From: Stutzerimonas frequens | Lineage (GTDB): Bacteria; Pseudomonadota; Gammaproteobacteria; Pseudomonadales; Pseudomonadaceae | DNA: 64,000 nucleotides | Direction of reading: 5' to 3' | NCBI RefSeq assembly: GCF_024448335.1 | Contig: NZ_JAMOHM010000009.1 | Coordinates: 1-64,000, forward strand | Shown here: piece by piece, positions 17,606 to 29,700 of the stretch | Position numbering within the stretch: the first letter of the stretch is position 1 | Layout of the letters: every line of letters begins with the position of its first letter | Translations under genes and position numbers: made by a program | The notes under the pieces: model-generated | Told to the model about the DNA's origin: nothing | The model's input: the letters and a program-made list of their open reading frames with translations, nothing else | Databases searched by the model: none

Positions 17606-18949
17606 ATGCTGTTTCATACACGGATCGTCACGCTGCTTCTCGGCGCGCTGCTTGCCCTCGGCGGCTGCAGCGAAACCGCCAAGCTGCCGGTGGAAAGCGG
17701 CTATGGCCCGACACCGGCTCTGCCCGAGCCGAACAAGACGCTGCTGCCCACGGTTCATATCGCCCCGGCCAAGGGCTGGCCATCCGGCGCCAAGCCGCAG
17801 GCCGCGCCCGGTCTGCGCGTCGACGCATTCGCAACGGACCTGGACCATCCACGCTGGCTGTACGTGCTTCCCAATGGGGATGTGCTGGTGGCCGAAAGCG
17901 ACGCCCCACCGAAGCAGGAGAGCCAGGGCCTGCGCGGCTGGATCGCCAAGAAGATCATGGCGCGCGCCGGCTCGGGTGGACCAAGCGCCAATCGCATCAC
18001 CCTGCTGCGAGACGGCGACGGTGACGGCGTGCCGGAAGTGCGCAGCACCTTCCTCGACAACCTCAATTCGCCCTTCGGCATGGCGCTGATCGGCGACAGC
18101 TTCTATGTGGCCAATACCGACGCCCTGCTGCGCTACCCCTACGAACAGGGTGCTCGCCGCATCACAGCGCCCGCGCACAAGGTAGTGGACCTGCCCGCGG
18201 GCCCGATCAACCATCACTGGACCAAGAACGTCATCGCCAGCCGGGACGGCTCGCGGCTGTACGTCACCAGCGGCTCCAACAGCAATGTGGCGGAGAACGG
18301 CATGGCCGCCGAGGTCAACCGCGCCGCGATACTGGAAGTCGACCCACAGGCTGGCACGCTGCGGATGTTCGCCTCCGGCCTGCGCAACCCCAACGGCCTG
18401 GCCTGGCACCCTGAAACCGGCGCTCTCTGGACCACCGTCAACGAGCGTGACGAGATCGGCAGTGATCTGGTTCCGGACTACATGACCTCGGTCCAGGACG
18501 GCGGCTTCTATGGCTGGCCCTACAGCTACTTCGGCCAGCATGTCGATGTTCGGGTCAAACCGCAGCGACCGGATCTGGTCGAACGCGCCATCGTCCCGGA
18601 CTACGCGCTCGGCGCGCATACCGCCTCCCTCGGGCTCGCCTTCTACGAGGGCAGGCTGCTGCCATCACGCTACCTGCACGGCGCATTCGTTGGACAGCAC
18701 GGCTCATGGAACCGCAGGCCCCGTAGCGGCTACAAGGTGGTGTTCATTCCCTTTCGCGATGGTAAGCCGGCCGGGCAGGCAGAAGACGTGCTGAGCGGCT
18801 TCGTCAACGCCGCGGGCGAAGCCATGGGCCGGCCCGTCGGCGTCGCGGTGGACCGGCACGGCGCGCTGCTGGTTGCCGATGACGTGGGTGACGTCATCTG
18901 GCGCGTCACTCCAGACGACCGCCGAGCCGCCGATGCGCCGCCACGTTGA
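17606..18949 (+). CDS. Sorbosone/PQQ-dependent sugar dehydrogenase-like lipoprotein
   Basis: A 447-residue predicted lipoprotein with lipobox LGGC at Cys22. It has a beta-propeller of the glucose/sorbosone dehydrogenase family: DLDHPRWLYVLPNGDVLVAES, ASGLRNPNGLAWHPETGALW, and GQHGSWNRRPRSGYKVVF. Relatives are PQQ-dependent aldose dehydrogenases (YliI/Asd type) that act in the periplasm. The substrate is not known. It lies 30 bases after the MgtC-like gene and 57 bases before osmE. Confidence 0.87.
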   Translation: MLFHTRIVTLLLGALLALGGCSETAKLPVESGYGPTPALPEPNKTLLPTVHIAPAKGWPSGAKPQAAPGLRVDAFATDLDHPRWLYVLPNGDVLVAESDAPPKQESQGLRGWIAKKIMARAGSGGPSANRITLLRDGDGDGVPEVRSTFLDNLNSPFGMALIGDSFYVANTDALLRYPYEQGARRITAPAHKVVDLPAGPINHHWTKNVIASRDGSRLYVTSGSNSNVAENGMAAEVNRAAILEVDPQAGTLRMFASGLRNPNGLAWHPETGALWTTVNERDEIGSDLVPDYMTSVQDGGFYGWPYSYFGQHVDVRVKPQRPDLVERAIVPDYALGAHTASLGLAFYEGRLLPSRYLHGAFVGQHGSWNRRPRSGYKVVFIPFRDGKPAGQAEDVLSGFVNAAGEAMGRPVGVAVDRHGALLVADDVGDVIWRVTPDDRRAADAPPR

Positions 18950-19006
18950 ACCTTGCGAGGCGCCCGATGGCCATAAAAGCATGACCGTCCGGCCTGAGGC
19001 TCTCAC

Positions 19007-19348
19007 ATGTTCAAGCGCACCCTTTTCTTCATCGCTCCGCTGGCTCTGTTGATCGGCTGCTCCGGCAACGTGCAGAACCCCGTCGACCGAATCACCTATC
19101 GCGACGAGCCGCTGGTACGGGACGTGGAAACCGGCATGACGCAGGCGCGCGTACTCGGCATCGGCGGTGAGCCGTCCCGGGCTACGGCACGCACCGTGGT
19201 ACCGGGCCTGTGTCACGACTACATCCTCAACCGGGACGGCAAGCAGCAGCCCTATTACGTCAGTTTCGACAGTGCCGGCCGGGTGGATGGCCAGGGTTTC
19301 CTGACCTGCAAGCAGCTCGAGGAAAACCAGCGCAACCTGCGTCGCTGA
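19007..19348 (+). CDS. osmE: Osmotically inducible lipoprotein OsmE
   Basis: A 113-residue lipoprotein of the SmpA/OmlA fold. The lipobox is LIGC at Cys18, followed by the family start NPVDRITYRDEPLV and GMTQARVLGIGGEPS. The C-terminal CKQLEENQ block is also typical. In enterobacteria osmE is induced by osmotic stress and stationary phase. Its neighbours here (the Rho-N-like protein and the ferritin-like protein) fit a general stress region. No RpoS promoter was confirmed. Confidence 0.85.
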   Translation: MFKRTLFFIAPLALLIGCSGNVQNPVDRITYRDEPLVRDVETGMTQARVLGIGGEPSRATARTVVPGLCHDYILNRDGKQQPYYVSFDSAGRVDGQGFLTCKQLEENQRNLRR

Positions 19349-19399
19349 GGCTCGCATTCACGTCCAAGCACAGTGGTAGATGCCAGAGGAGGTTTCACC

Positions 19400-19798
19400 A
19401 TGCCCCGTGGAGACAAATCCAAGTACACCGACAAGCAGCAGCGCAAGGCTGAGCACATCGAGGAAAGCTACGAGGAGCGTGGCGTCTCGGAGAAAGAGGC
19501 CGAAGCACGTGCCTGGGCCATGGTCAACAAGCAGTCCGGTGGCGGTGAACGCAAGGGCGGTTCCGGCAAGGGCAAGAGCGAAACGGCCAAGCGCGCCGAC
19601 CGCAAGGATTCGGCCCATCGCGCCGCAGATGCGCGCAAGGGCAAATCGCCCAACAAGGGCTCGGCACGCGGCTCAGGTTCGTCCAGCACCAGCCTTGCCG
19701 ACATGACCCGCGACCAGCTGATGGAAAAGGCTCGCGAGCGCGACATTCGTGGCCGCTCGAAGATGCGCAAGGACGAGTTGCTGAAGGCGCTAAGCTGA
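19400..19798 (+). CDS. Lysine-rich protein with Rho-N/SAP-like C-terminus
   Basis: A 132-residue very basic, low-complexity protein (MPRGDKSKYTDKQQRKAEH at the start, then Gly/Lys/Ser/Arg-rich linkers). The last 35 residues, MTRDQLMEKARERDIRGRSK and on to LLKALS, form a Rho termination factor N-terminal/SAP-like helix-extended-loop motif expected to bind nucleic acid. In Pseudomonas such proteins are labelled 'plasmid stabilisation protein', which is not shown here. Start 19400 follows GAGGAGG. It overlaps the next small frame by one base. Confidence 0.78.
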   Translation: MPRGDKSKYTDKQQRKAEHIEESYEERGVSEKEAEARAWAMVNKQSGGGERKGGSGKGKSETAKRADRKDSAHRAADARKGKSPNKGSARGSGSSSTSLADMTRDQLMEKARERDIRGRSKMRKDELLKALS

Positions 19799-19947
19799 TG
19801 ATCTCAATCGAGACCAGCCAACAGCCTCCAGTGCCGGCACCGGGCAATCCCAAGCGCGAGGACCCAGACGAGCCGGTGCCCATCGACGAGCCCGGCCCTG
19901 GCCAGTCCGAACCGGAGCGTCCGCCACCGGAACAGGTGGCGGGCTAA
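19798..19947 (+). CDS. Small proline-rich acidic protein
   Basis: A 49-residue frame whose ATG overlaps the previous stop codon (TGATG), a sign of translational coupling. The product is almost all Pro, Glu, Asp and Gly (for example NPKREDPDEPVPIDEPGPG), so it is likely disordered. It is charge-complementary to the lysine-rich protein encoded just upstream. It has no recognised domain. Support comes from the coupling and the continuous frame only. Confidence 0.45.
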   Translation: MISIETSQQPPVPAPGNPKREDPDEPVPIDEPGPGQSEPERPPPEQVAG

Positions 19948-20022
19948 ACTTTTCGCCAGCATCCCGATCTCAATTGGCGAACCGTGAAGCACTGCACAGG
20001 GTGCATAGACCAGGAGATGGCG

Positions 20023-20556
20023 ATGAGTTACGTACAACTGAGCGACAAACAGAGCCTGCGCGAACGGGCCCGTCAACACGTCGAGAATGGCGCGGTCACC
20101 GAGAGCTACTCGGCCGACCGCGAGGTGGTGATCAACCTGCTGAACGAGGCGCTGGCCACCGAGCTGGTCTGTTACCTGCGCTACAAGCGTCACTACTACA
20201 TGGCGACCGGACTGAAATCCAGCGTCGCCGCCGCCGAGTTCCTCGAGCACGCCAATGAGGAGCAGGAGCACGCCGATCGCCTGGCCGAGCGGATCGTTCA
20301 GCTGGGTGGCGAGCCCGACTTCAATCCTGACAGCCTCACCGAACGCGCCCATGCGCAGTACGCCGAGGGCAATGGCCTGCGCGACATGGTCTTCGAGAAC
20401 CTGGTGGCCGAACGCATTGCCATCGACAGCTATCGCGAGATCGTCCAGTACATCGGCGACAAGGACCCTACCACTCGGCGCATCTTCGAAGACATCCTGG
20501 CGCAGGAAGAGGAGCATGCCGACGACTTGGCCGGCCTGCTGGACGGCATGAACTGA
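20023..20556 (+). CDS. Ferritin-like (bacterioferritin/DPS-type) protein
   Basis: A 177-residue four-helix-bundle protein of the ferritin-like diiron family. The metal ligands fit E..EY/H patterns: NEALATELVCYLRYKRHYY, then EHANEEQEHADRLAERI, FENLVAERIAIDSY, and LAQEEEHADDL. It is annotated in Pseudomonas as a probable bacterioferritin and may store or sequester iron under stress. Start 20023 is chosen six bases after AGGAG; the in-frame ATG at 20017 falls immediately after it. The gene converges with lpxC across a terminator. Confidence 0.87.
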   Translation: MSYVQLSDKQSLRERARQHVENGAVTESYSADREVVINLLNEALATELVCYLRYKRHYYMATGLKSSVAAAEFLEHANEEQEHADRLAERIVQLGGEPDFNPDSLTERAHAQYAEGNGLRDMVFENLVAERIAIDSYREIVQYIGDKDPTTRRIFEDILAQEEEHADDLAGLLDGMN

Positions 20557-20593
20557 ACCGCGATCCGCCGGCTCGCATGCCAGCTGCGTTACA

Positions 20594-20624
20594 GAATAAA
20601 AAAAGGCCACCCGAGGGTGGCCTT
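20594..20624 (-). terminator. Rho-independent terminator of lpxC and the dcw operon
   Basis: AAGGCCACC 20603-20611 pairs with GGTGGCCTT 20616-20624. On the minus strand it is followed by a long T-run (plus-strand A-run 20597-20604), so it ends lpxC. It may also stop the ferritin-like gene from the other side. Confidence 0.88.
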
Positions 20625-20647
20625 GAATTTAGGAAGAGAGGTACAGC

Positions 20648-21598
<951 letters not shown>

Positions 21599-21674
21599 TC
21601 AACAATTGGCGGCGATAATAGCAGATGCCAACTTTGCTGAACACCAATCACAACAATACTCCTGATAACTTCAA

Positions 21675-22856
21675 TCAATCGGCCTGACGACGCAGGAACG
21701 CCGGAATATCCAGATAATCCAGATCCTCCTGTGGGTTCAGCTTTGCCGCGGTGGCCGCTGCATGAGCCTGGTTGCGCATGACCGTCGGGCGCTCCAGATC
21801 GCGGTAGTTCACGGCAGCCTGCTCCTGCTGGCGCGGGGCCGGCGCCGAGGCGGCAACGGTTTGCACGGTGTTGTCGATGACTTTCACCGGCTTTTCGTTG
21901 CGCGGACCCAGGCCGGTGGCGACCACGGTGACATGCAGCTCGTCGGCCATGTCCGGATCGATCACGGCACCAACCTTGACGGTGGCTTCATCGGAAGCAA
22001 AGGCCTCGATGATCTCGCCCACTGCGGCGTATTCGCCGAGCGACAGGTCCAGACCAGCGGTGATATTGACCAGAATGCCACGTGCGCCCTGCAGGTTGAC
22101 GTCTTCCAGCAGCGGGTTGCGAATGGCCGCCTCGGTCGCTTCGCGGGCGCGGTTCGGGCCGGTGGAGCAACCGGTGCCCATCATGGCCATGCCCATCTCG
22201 CCCATGACGGTCTTGACGTCGGCGAAGTCGACGTTCATCAGGCCCGGACGCTGCATGATGTCGGAAATGCCACGTACCGCGCCGGTCAGCACGTCGTCAG
22301 CCTTGGCGAAAGCAGCCAGCAGGCTCGCGTCCTTGCCGAGGATGGTCAGCAGCTTCTCGTTGGGGATGGTGATCAGCGAGTCGACGCACTCGGACAGCGC
22401 ACGGATGCCCTCGTCGGCAACCTGCATGCGACGGCGGCCTTCGAACGGGAACGGACGGGTGACCACGGCGACGGTCAGGATGCCCATTTCCTTGGCGACC
22501 GAGGCGATGATCGGCGCAGCACCGGTACCGGTACCGCCACCCATGCCGGTGGTGATGAACACCATGTCCGCACCTTCCAGTACTTCGGCGATGCGCTCAC
22601 GATCTTCCATCGCGGCCTGGCGGCCGATGTCTGGGTTGGTGCCGGCGCCCAGGCCCTTGGTGATGGCCGAGCCGAGCTGCAGCACGGTACGCGCTTCGAT
22701 TTTCTTCAGCGCCTGCGCATCGGTGTTGGCACAGATGAATTCGACGCCTTCGACGTTGTTGCGAACCATGTGGTTCACGGCATTGCCGCCACCACCACCA
22801 ACGCCGATAACCTTGATGACTGCACTTTGCGGGGTATGATCTACGAGTTCGAACAT
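21675..22856 (-). CDS. ftsZ: Cell division protein FtsZ
   Basis: A 393-residue tubulin-like GTPase that forms the Z ring. The GTP-binding tubulin signature GGGTGTGAAP is near residues 104-113, with the N-terminal KVIGVGGGGGNAVNHM. The variable linker is followed by the conserved C-terminal tail LDYLDIPAFLRRQAD that binds FtsA and ZipA. The frame is open to 22901, but ATG 22856 after GGAGAGAGG is the real start and gives the standard MFELVDHTPQ N-terminus. It follows ftsA by 48 bases. Confidence 0.98.
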   Translation of the reverse strand: MFELVDHTPQSAVIKVIGVGGGGGNAVNHMVRNNVEGVEFICANTDAQALKKIEARTVLQLGSAITKGLGAGTNPDIGRQAAMEDRERIAEVLEGADMVFITTGMGGGTGTGAAPIIASVAKEMGILTVAVVTRPFPFEGRRRMQVADEGIRALSECVDSLITIPNEKLLTILGKDASLLAAFAKADDVLTGAVRGISDIMQRPGLMNVDFADVKTVMGEMGMAMMGTGCSTGPNRAREATEAAIRNPLLEDVNLQGARGILVNITAGLDLSLGEYAAVGEIIEAFASDEATVKVGAVIDPDMADELHVTVVATGLGPRNEKPVKVIDNTVQTVAASAPAPRQQEQAAVNYRDLERPTVMRNQAHAAATAAKLNPQEDLDYLDIPAFLRRQAD

Positions 22857-22904
22857 TTCCCTCTCTCCTTCCAGCTTTCTAGTTTTGGTTTTACAGCGCA
22901 CTGC

Positions 22905-24152
22905 TTAAAAATTGCCCTGGATCCAGCCCTTGAGCCGGTCCAGAACAGACGCCTTTGATTCGTCGGCGAAATTGCCGAGCCCAGGCACGGGAACGCCGTC
23001 GGCCTGCTTTTGCAGTCCGTACAGCAGCAGGCCCACGCCCGTCGAATAAATTGGATTGCGTACTACGTCGGTCAGTCCCTTGACGCTGTGCGGCACGCCC
23101 AGGCGCACCGGCATGTGAAAGATCTCCTCGGCCAGGTCGACGGCTCCTTCCATCTTCGCTGTACCGCCAGTGAGAACGATCCCGGCCGGGACCAGATCCT
23201 CGTATCCGCTACGCCGCAGCTCGGCCTGGATCAGGGTGAAGAGCTCGTCGTAACGCGGCTCGACCACCTCTGCCAGAGCCTGCCGCGAAAGTTCGCGCGG
23301 AGGGCGATCGCCGACGCTGGGAACCTTGATGGTCTCACCTGCACCGGCCAGCTTGGCCAACGCGCAAGCATAACGAATCTTGATCTCCTCGGCATACTGG
23401 GTCGGCGTACGCAACGCCATGGCGATGTCGTTGGTGACCTGGTCGCCAGCGATCGGGATGACGGCCGTATGGCGAATCGCACCCTCAGTGAAGATGCAGA
23501 TGTCGGTGGTGCCCCCACCGATATCCACCAGGCAGACGCCCAGTTCCTTCTCGTCATCGGTCAGCACGGCATGGGCCGAGGCCAGCTGCTCAAGGATGAT
23601 GTCGTCCACTTCTAGGCCACAGCGGCGCACGCACTTCTCGACATTCTGCGCAGCGTTCACCGCGCAGGTGACCACATGGACCTTGGCCTCCAGGCGCACA
23701 CCGGACATGCCCAGCGGCTCGCGCACGCCCTCCTGGTTGTCGATCACGTAGTCCTGCGGCAGCGTGTGCAGCACGCGCTGGTCGGCGGGGATCGCCACCG
23801 CTTGCGCCGCATCGAGCACGCGCTCCAGATCGGCGCTGCTGACTTCGCGGTCGCGAATTGCCACGATCCCGTGGGAATTCAGGCTGCGGATGTGGTTGCC
23901 GGCCAGACCGACGAAGGCAGAATGGATGCGGCAGCCGGCCATCAGCTGAGCTTCTTCGATGGCGCGCTGGATCGACTGCACGGTGGATTCGATGTTGACC
24001 ACCACGCCCTTCTTCAAACCGCGCGAAGGATGGGTACCGATCCCCACGATTTCCAGTTCGCCATCGGCGGTCACCTCACCCACCAGCGCCACCACCTTGG
24101 AGGTGCCGATGTCCAGGCCGACGATCATCTTGCCGCTTTGCACGCTCGACAT
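22905..24152 (-). CDS. ftsA: Cell division protein FtsA
   Basis: A 415-residue actin-like ATPase that anchors FtsZ to the membrane. The N-terminus MSSVQSGKMIVGLDIGTSK matches other Pseudomonas FtsA proteins, so ATG 24152 is preferred over ATG 24161; GAGGA lies 7 or so bases upstream of it. The actin-type phosphate loop VCLVDIGGGTTD and GIVLTGGTAKMEG are present. The C-terminal amphipathic helix (VLDRLKGWIQGNF) is the membrane-targeting segment. Confidence 0.97.
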   Translation of the reverse strand: MSSVQSGKMIVGLDIGTSKVVALVGEVTADGELEIVGIGTHPSRGLKKGVVVNIESTVQSIQRAIEEAQLMAGCRIHSAFVGLAGNHIRSLNSHGIVAIRDREVSSADLERVLDAAQAVAIPADQRVLHTLPQDYVIDNQEGVREPLGMSGVRLEAKVHVVTCAVNAAQNVEKCVRRCGLEVDDIILEQLASAHAVLTDDEKELGVCLVDIGGGTTDICIFTEGAIRHTAVIPIAGDQVTNDIAMALRTPTQYAEEIKIRYACALAKLAGAGETIKVPSVGDRPPRELSRQALAEVVEPRYDELFTLIQAELRRSGYEDLVPAGIVLTGGTAKMEGAVDLAEEIFHMPVRLGVPHSVKGLTDVVRNPIYSTGVGLLLYGLQKQADGVPVPGLGNFADESKASVLDRLKGWIQGNF

Positions 24153-24164
24153 GTGTTTCATTCC

Positions 24165-25022
24165 TCAATTCTTCGCAGCGACGGTCGCATCCGTCGCGGT
24201 CGGGATCGGCTCATGCCAGGCAACGGCCAGGCCGTTCGCATAGCGCAGATCGATCCGTGCGATCTTCTCGCTTTCCTGCTCCAGCGCCTTTTGATAGATG
24301 GCAGTGAAGCGACGCATTTTTTCTACAACCTGGTCCCGCCCCAGCAACAACTCGATGCCCTGGTTGGTGGTCAGAAACCAGCTTCCACGTTCACGCAGCT
24401 CGAGGCGGGAAATGGAGAATCCCAGCGGGCGCAGCATTTGGCTGAGCATCTGGTATTGCTGCATGACCCGCTGCTGGGCCCGCTTCGGACCATACAAATG
24501 TGGCAAGTGTTCATATCGGCTCAGGTCATCCGGCGAGAAAGCCTGTCCTTTATTGTTAAGCAATGCTTCGCCCCCCCAACGGGCAATCGGCAATTGCTCA
24601 TCCAGACGCACCATCACCTGATCCGGCCATACACGGCGAACCTCGACATGGGCGATCCAGGGCATCTGTTCGAGTTGGTGACGCATGCCGTTCAGATCAA
24701 CCTTGAAGAAGCTCTGCTCGACGAAAGGCGCGATCCGCTGCTGGACCGCCTCACGGCTGACATAACCCAACTCGCCCTGCACGCTGACCTTGGCGATTGG
24801 CCGATCGGCATAGGGCAGCAGGCGCTCGCCCAGCTCGTACAAGCCGACCGCCAGACCGACCAGCAGCACGGGCCAGGCGAAGCGCTTCAGCCCGGCAAGG
24901 CTGGGCCTGGGCAGGCGCTGCGACAGCGGCTGTGGTGTCACCAGGCGACTCGCACCCCGTTGCACGGGCTTGCGCGAGGCACGTCCGTTGGCGGGTTGCG
25001 AATGGCGCAGCGTGGTGATCAT
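24165..25022 (-). CDS. ftsQ: Cell division protein FtsQ
   Basis: A 285-residue bitopic divisome protein linking FtsBL and FtsI/FtsW. It has a 45-50-residue basic cytoplasmic tail and one membrane helix ([20 protein letters not shown]). A periplasmic POTRA domain follows ([20 protein letters not shown]), then the beta domain with [19 protein letters not shown]. It sits between ddl and ftsA with short gaps. Confidence 0.96.
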   Translation of the reverse strand: MITTLRHSQPANGRASRKPVQRGASRLVTPQPLSQRLPRPSLAGLKRFAWPVLLVGLAVGLYELGERLLPYADRPIAKVSVQGELGYVSREAVQQRIAPFVEQSFFKVDLNGMRHQLEQMPWIAHVEVRRVWPDQVMVRLDEQLPIARWGGEALLNNKGQAFSPDDLSRYEHLPHLYGPKRAQQRVMQQYQMLSQMLRPLGFSISRLELRERGSWFLTTNQGIELLLGRDQVVEKMRRFTAIYQKALEQESEKIARIDLRYANGLAVAWHEPIPTATDATVAAKN

Positions 25023-25025
25023 GGC

Positions 25026-27416
<2,391 letters not shown>

Positions 27417-27424
<8 letters not shown>

Positions 27425-28487
27425 GGGCCACCTCCAGACAGATATCGACCACGCGGCGGGTGGCATCGGGCCGGGCCAGACGGCGCGCGGTGGCCCCCAT
27501 GGCCTTGAGTTTTTCCGGCTGCATCATTACCTCGGTCAGCTGAGCGGCGAGCGCGACCGCGTCAGTCTTGGCTTGTGGCAGCAGGACGGCAGCGCCCTCC
27601 TTCGCCAGATATTCGGCATTGCGCGTCTGGTGGTCGTCGATCGCATGCGGCAGCGGCACCAGGAAGGACGGCAGCCCGGCGGCGGCCAGCTCGCACACGG
27701 TGAGCGCACCGGCGCGGCAGATCACCAGATCGGCCCAGGCGTACGCCCGCGCCATGTCCTTGATGAAGGGCGCAACCTCGGCCTCGACACCCGCCTCGGA
27801 GTAGCGCTGCTTGGTGATTTCGGCGTGCTGCTTGCCGGCCTGATGGAACACCTCCGGCCGCAGTTCCACGGAGACCTGCGCCAGCGCGGCGGGCAACAGT
27901 TTGTTCAGCGGTTCGGCACCCAGGCTGCCGCCCAGCACCAGCAGGCGCGGCCGGCGCTGAGCCAGGCTGTCGCGCGGGGTTTCCAGGAACAGCTCCTCGC
28001 GCACCGGATTGCCGGTGGTGCGGCGCTTGGCGCTGGCCTTGAAGGTGTCCGGGAAGGCCTCGCAGACACGGCTGGAAAGCGGTACGAGGCTACGATTGGC
28101 CGTACCGGCGACGGCGTTCTGCTCGTGGATCACCAGCGGCACGCCAGCCAGCTTGGCGGCCAGCCCACCGGGACCGGTGACGTAGCCACCCAGGCCCAAC
28201 ACACACACCGGGCGCAGCTCGCGGATGATGCGGCGCGCCTGGAACAGCGAACGGACCAGCTGCAGTGGCGCCTTGATCAGCGACGCAAGGCTCTTGCCGC
28301 GCAATCCGCTGACCTGAATCAGATGCAGCGGCAACCCAGCGGCGGGTACCAGTTCATTCTCGATGCCACGCGGCGTGCCGAGCCAATGCACCGCATAGCC
28401 ACGCGCCTGGAACTCGCGCGCGCAGGCCAGCGCCGGGAACACGTGCCCACCGGTACCGCCGGCCATGATCAACACGTTAGCGGCCAT
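27417..28487 (-). CDS. murG: Lipid II synthase MurG
   Basis: A 356-residue GT28 glycosyltransferase that adds GlcNAc to lipid I on the inner face of the membrane. The N-terminal glycine-rich loop [14 protein letters not shown] is near residues 8-21 and the second is [15 protein letters not shown]. The donor-binding [19 protein letters not shown] block is present. It overlaps ftsW by about ten bases and murC by eight. Confidence 0.97.
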
Positions 28488-29700
28488 GGGCGACCTCCTT
28501 GGCCGGCGGCTCGGCGAAGTCGGACTCGTCGAACTCGGTATCCTCGCTGCCCAGCACGGTGCGGCTTTCCCACTCGATGCGCAGCAGCAGCGCCATGCTC
28601 GCGCAAGTCACCACCAACGAGCTGCCGCCATAGCTGAGGAACGGTAGCGTCAGGCCCTTGGTCGGCAACAGGCCGACATTCACCCCGACGTTGATCAGGA
28701 ACTGGCCCAGCCAGAGGAACGCCAGGCCCCAAGCCACATAGGCGGCGAAGAACTGCCGGGCCTTCTCTGCCCAGAGGCCGATGTAGAGGGCACGCACGCC
28801 GACGAAGGCAAACAGGGCGATGGTCGCCAGCGCACCGATCATGCCCAGCTCTTCGGCCAGTACCGAGAATACGAAGTCGGTGTGCGCTTCGGGCAGGTAG
28901 AACTGCTTCTGCACGCTGTTGCCCAGACCGACGCCGAACCATTCGCCACGTCCGAAGGCGATCAACGCCTGGGTCAGCTGATAGCCGGCGCCATACTGAT
29001 CCGCCCAAGGGTCGGTGAAGGTGATCAGACGCTGCAGGCGGTACTCCTGAGTCTGCACCAGCACCACCACCGCACCGACCGCAGCGATCACCAGCAGGCT
29101 GAAGCGGATCATGCCGACCCCGCCGAGGAACAGCATGGCCACCGCAGCGCCCATCATCACCACTGTCGCGCCGAAGTCGGGCTCCAGCAGCAACAGGAAC
29201 GCCATTGGCAGCAGCACCAGGAACGGCTTGGCGAAGCCCCAGAGGCTTTCGCGGACTTCCTCCTGGCGGCGCACCAGATAACCGGCCAGATAGATAACCA
29301 CGAACACCTTGGCCAGTTCGGAAGGCTGTACGTTGAACGCGCCGAAACCAATCCAGCGCATCGAGCCATTCACCTCGCGGCCGATGCCTGGCAGCAGCAC
29401 CAGAATCAGCAGCCCGAACGCTGCCAGCAACAGCATCCAGTCAAGGCGCTGCCAGGCGGACAATGGCACCAGCAGAACGGCAACCGCTGCGCCAAGGCCC
29501 AGCAGCACATAGATCAGGTGACGGATCATGTGGTACAGCGGGTTGCCGGAGTTGACCGCAGCCACCTCCGATGACGCCGAGGTGATCATCACCAGGCCAA
29601 GCCCCAGCAGCGCCAGGCAGCCGGCCAGCATCGGGAAATCCAGATCCACGCCGCGGCGGCCGAACAAGGGCGAAGGTGCATGACGCAGGAAGGCGAGCAT
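28477..29700 (-). CDS. ftsW: Peptidoglycan polymerase FtsW
   Basis: A 407-residue SEDS glycosyltransferase with ten predicted membrane segments, working with FtsI at the septum. The SEDS core includes WIGFGAFNVQPSELAKVFVV and GLTLPFLSYGGSS. The frame is open to 29934, but ATG 29700 is the start because it overlaps the murD stop (ATGA). The C-terminus is a short acidic cytoplasmic tail. It is the usual length for the family. Confidence 0.96.
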   Translation of the reverse strand: MLAFLRHAPSPLFGRRGVDLDFPMLAGCLALLGLGLVMITSASSEVAAVNSGNPLYHMIRHLIYVLLGLGAAVAVLLVPLSAWQRLDWMLLLAAFGLLILVLLPGIGREVNGSMRWIGFGAFNVQPSELAKVFVVIYLAGYLVRRQEEVRESLWGFAKPFLVLLPMAFLLLLEPDFGATVVMMGAAVAMLFLGGVGMIRFSLLVIAAVGAVVVLVQTQEYRLQRLITFTDPWADQYGAGYQLTQALIAFGRGEWFGVGLGNSVQKQFYLPEAHTDFVFSVLAEELGMIGALATIALFAFVGVRALYIGLWAEKARQFFAAYVAWGLAFLWLGQFLINVGVNVGLLPTKGLTLPFLSYGGSSLVVTCASMALLLRIEWESRTVLGSEDTEFDESDFAEPPAKEVAHGR

